DNA from: Corynebacterium pelargi
GTDB taxonomy: Bacteria; Actinomycetota; Actinomycetes; Mycobacteriales; Mycobacteriaceae
NCBI RefSeq assembly: GCF_014635485.1
Contig: NZ_BMCX01000005.1
Coordinates: forward strand, 43,303-107,302
Reading direction: 5' to 3'
Length of the DNA: 64,000 nt
The position numbers were made by a program, and so were the translations under genes. Below the pieces are notes generated by a model. It was not told the DNA's origin. It did no database searches and worked only from the letters and a program-made list of their open reading frames with translations. Positions 63,062 to 64,000 of the stretch are shown here, one piece after another. The stretch's first letter is position 1, and every line of letters begins with the position of its first letter.

Positions 63062-64000
63062 ATGGCAACTGATCAAGCACTTCAACAGATGTTGGGCGAT
63101 GACTATCGCCTGCAGTGGGTCGTCGGCCAAGGCGGTATGTCTACCGTTTGGCTTGCCGACGACCTACGCCACCAACGCGAGGTGGCCATCAAGGTATTAA
63201 GGCCCGAGTTTTCAGATAACAATGAATTCCTCTCGCGCTTCCGTAACGAGGCGCTCGCCAGCGAAAATATCCACTCTGCCAATGTGGTAGAAACCTACGA
63301 TTATCGCGAAACCACCGATACCTCCGGCCGCACCCTGTGCTGCATTGTGATGGAGTATGTCCGTGGTGAATCCTTGGCCGATATGCTCAGCAGGAAGGGC
63401 AGCTTAGACGAGCGCCTCGCTCTCGATGTGTTAGAGCAGGCAGCCCATGGCCTTTCCATCATTCACCGCATGGGCTTGGTGCACCGCGATATCAAGCCCG
63501 GCAATCTGCTCATTACCGAATCTGGTCAGGTAAAGATCACCGACTTTGGTATTGCCAAGGCCGCTGAGGCCGTTCCTTTGACCCGCACCGGCATGGTGGT
63601 GGGCACGGCGCAGTACGTTTCCCCTGAACAGGCCCAAGGCCGTGACGTGAGCGCCGCGACGGATGTGTATTCCCTTGGTGTGGTCGGCTACGAGATGCTG
63701 GCAGGCCATCGGCCCTTTAGCGGCGATACTTCCGTATCGGTGGCGATCGCCCATATCAATCAGGCACCCCCTGCTTTGCCTACCACTGTTTCGGCCCAGG
63801 CCCGAGAGTTGATCGGCATCGCCTTGCGCAAAGATCCATCGCAGCGTTTTGCCGACGGCAATGAGTTTGCCCTCGCCATTTCTGCAGTACGGATGGGCAA
63901 GCGACCACCACAGCCCAAATCGGTGCAATTGCAGCGTGTGGCCCCGCAACCTCCGCGCACAGCCTCGACGCAGTTACTTGGCCAGGTTGCGCAGCCAACG
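63062..64000 (+). CDS. pknA: Serine/threonine protein kinase PknA, N-terminal part
   Basis: The first 313 codons are in the window and the frame is open to the right edge. It starts at the ATG immediately after the pbpA stop (TAAATG). Kinase motifs are VVGQGGMSTVWLA, VAIKVL (catalytic lysine), HRDIKPGNL, DFGIAKAAE and SPEQAQG. The C-terminal membrane helix lies beyond the edge. PknA phosphorylates division and cell-wall proteins; pknB probably follows. Confidence 0.93.
   Translation, partial: MATDQALQQMLGDDYRLQWVVGQGGMSTVWLADDLRHQREVAIKVLRPEFSDNNEFLSRFRNEALASENIHSANVVETYDYRETTDTSGRTLCCIVMEYVRGESLADMLSRKGSLDERLALDVLEQAAHGLSIIHRMGLVHRDIKPGNLLITESGQVKITDFGIAKAAEAVPLTRTGMVVGTAQYVSPEQAQGRDVSAATDVYSLGVVGYEMLAGHRPFSGDTSVSVAIAHINQAPPALPTTVSAQARELIGIALRKDPSQRFADGNEFALAISAVRMGKRPPQPKSVQLQRVAPQPPRTASTQLLGQVAQPT

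Overview
The window reads as chromosomal DNA of a Corynebacterium or close relative (Actinomycetota, Mycobacteriales). The reasons are a mycothiol-dependent formaldehyde dehydrogenase, a gluABCD glutamate uptake operon, a bioB gene followed by the actinobacterial biotin-synthase partner BsaP, and the fhaA-fhaB-pstP-rodA-pbpA-pknA operon that lies near oriC in this order. Gene density is very high, with many 1-4 base start/stop overlaps and several long tail-to-tail overlaps. No insertion sequence, prophage, CRISPR array or rRNA operon was seen. Species cannot be fixed from this sequence.

Region 1 (1-13.4 kb) is a Wzy-type exopolysaccharide locus. It holds a membrane sugar epimerase/dehydratase (cut by the window edge), a priming phosphoglycosyl transferase, a pyruvyl transferase, a polymerase, a WecG/TagA glycosyltransferase, an FrhB-domain protein and a flippase. 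It carries two complete Wzz-plus-tyrosine-kinase (BY-kinase) proteins and two low-molecular-weight tyrosine phosphatases. An unusually long non-coding stretch (2404-3298) separates the divergent halves.

Region 2 (13.4-25 kb) is core metabolism: mycothiol formaldehyde detoxification with its hydrolase, a DUF885 protein, an AlbA/HATPase regulator, gluABCD with a leaderless promoter and a terminator, and a luciferase-like monooxygenase with its FMN reductase behind a clear promoter/operator.

Region 3 (25-31 kb) is a thiamine locus: thiC and thiO-thiS-thiG-thiF diverge, each behind its own TPP riboswitch, with thiE at the end; thiD is further right at 41.7 kb. Region 4 (30.5-49 kb) is mixed: an AlkB-like dioxygenase, HrpB helicase behind a 22-codon ORF, membrane proteins, an OhrR-like MarR regulator lacking its sensing cysteine, a GNAT-LOG fusion, a formate/nitrite channel, a ROK regulator with palindromic operators, a gamma-carbonic anhydrase homologue, a lipase, a VIT transporter, Ogt, a large surface lipoprotein, bioB-bsaP and an M20 peptidase. 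A parS-like site lies at 44.6 kb.

Region 5 (49-56 kb) has two import systems: an osmoprotectant-type ABC transporter with no binding protein gene beside it, and a peptide/nickel-type ABC transporter whose two permeases are fused into one chain. Region 6 (57-64 kb) has tRNA-Leu(CAG) with its terminator and the cell-growth signalling operon fhaA-fhaB-pstP-rodA-pbpA-pknA, with pknA cut by the right edge.

The most unexpected signals are an 11-base word, GCTTTTCGACG, present nine times on both strands; short tandem repeats across stop codons at two convergent gene junctions; a shared operator-like sequence before the ROK regulator and before a distant MFS/ABC gene pair; and the paired kinase/phosphatase control of a small exopolysaccharide locus.
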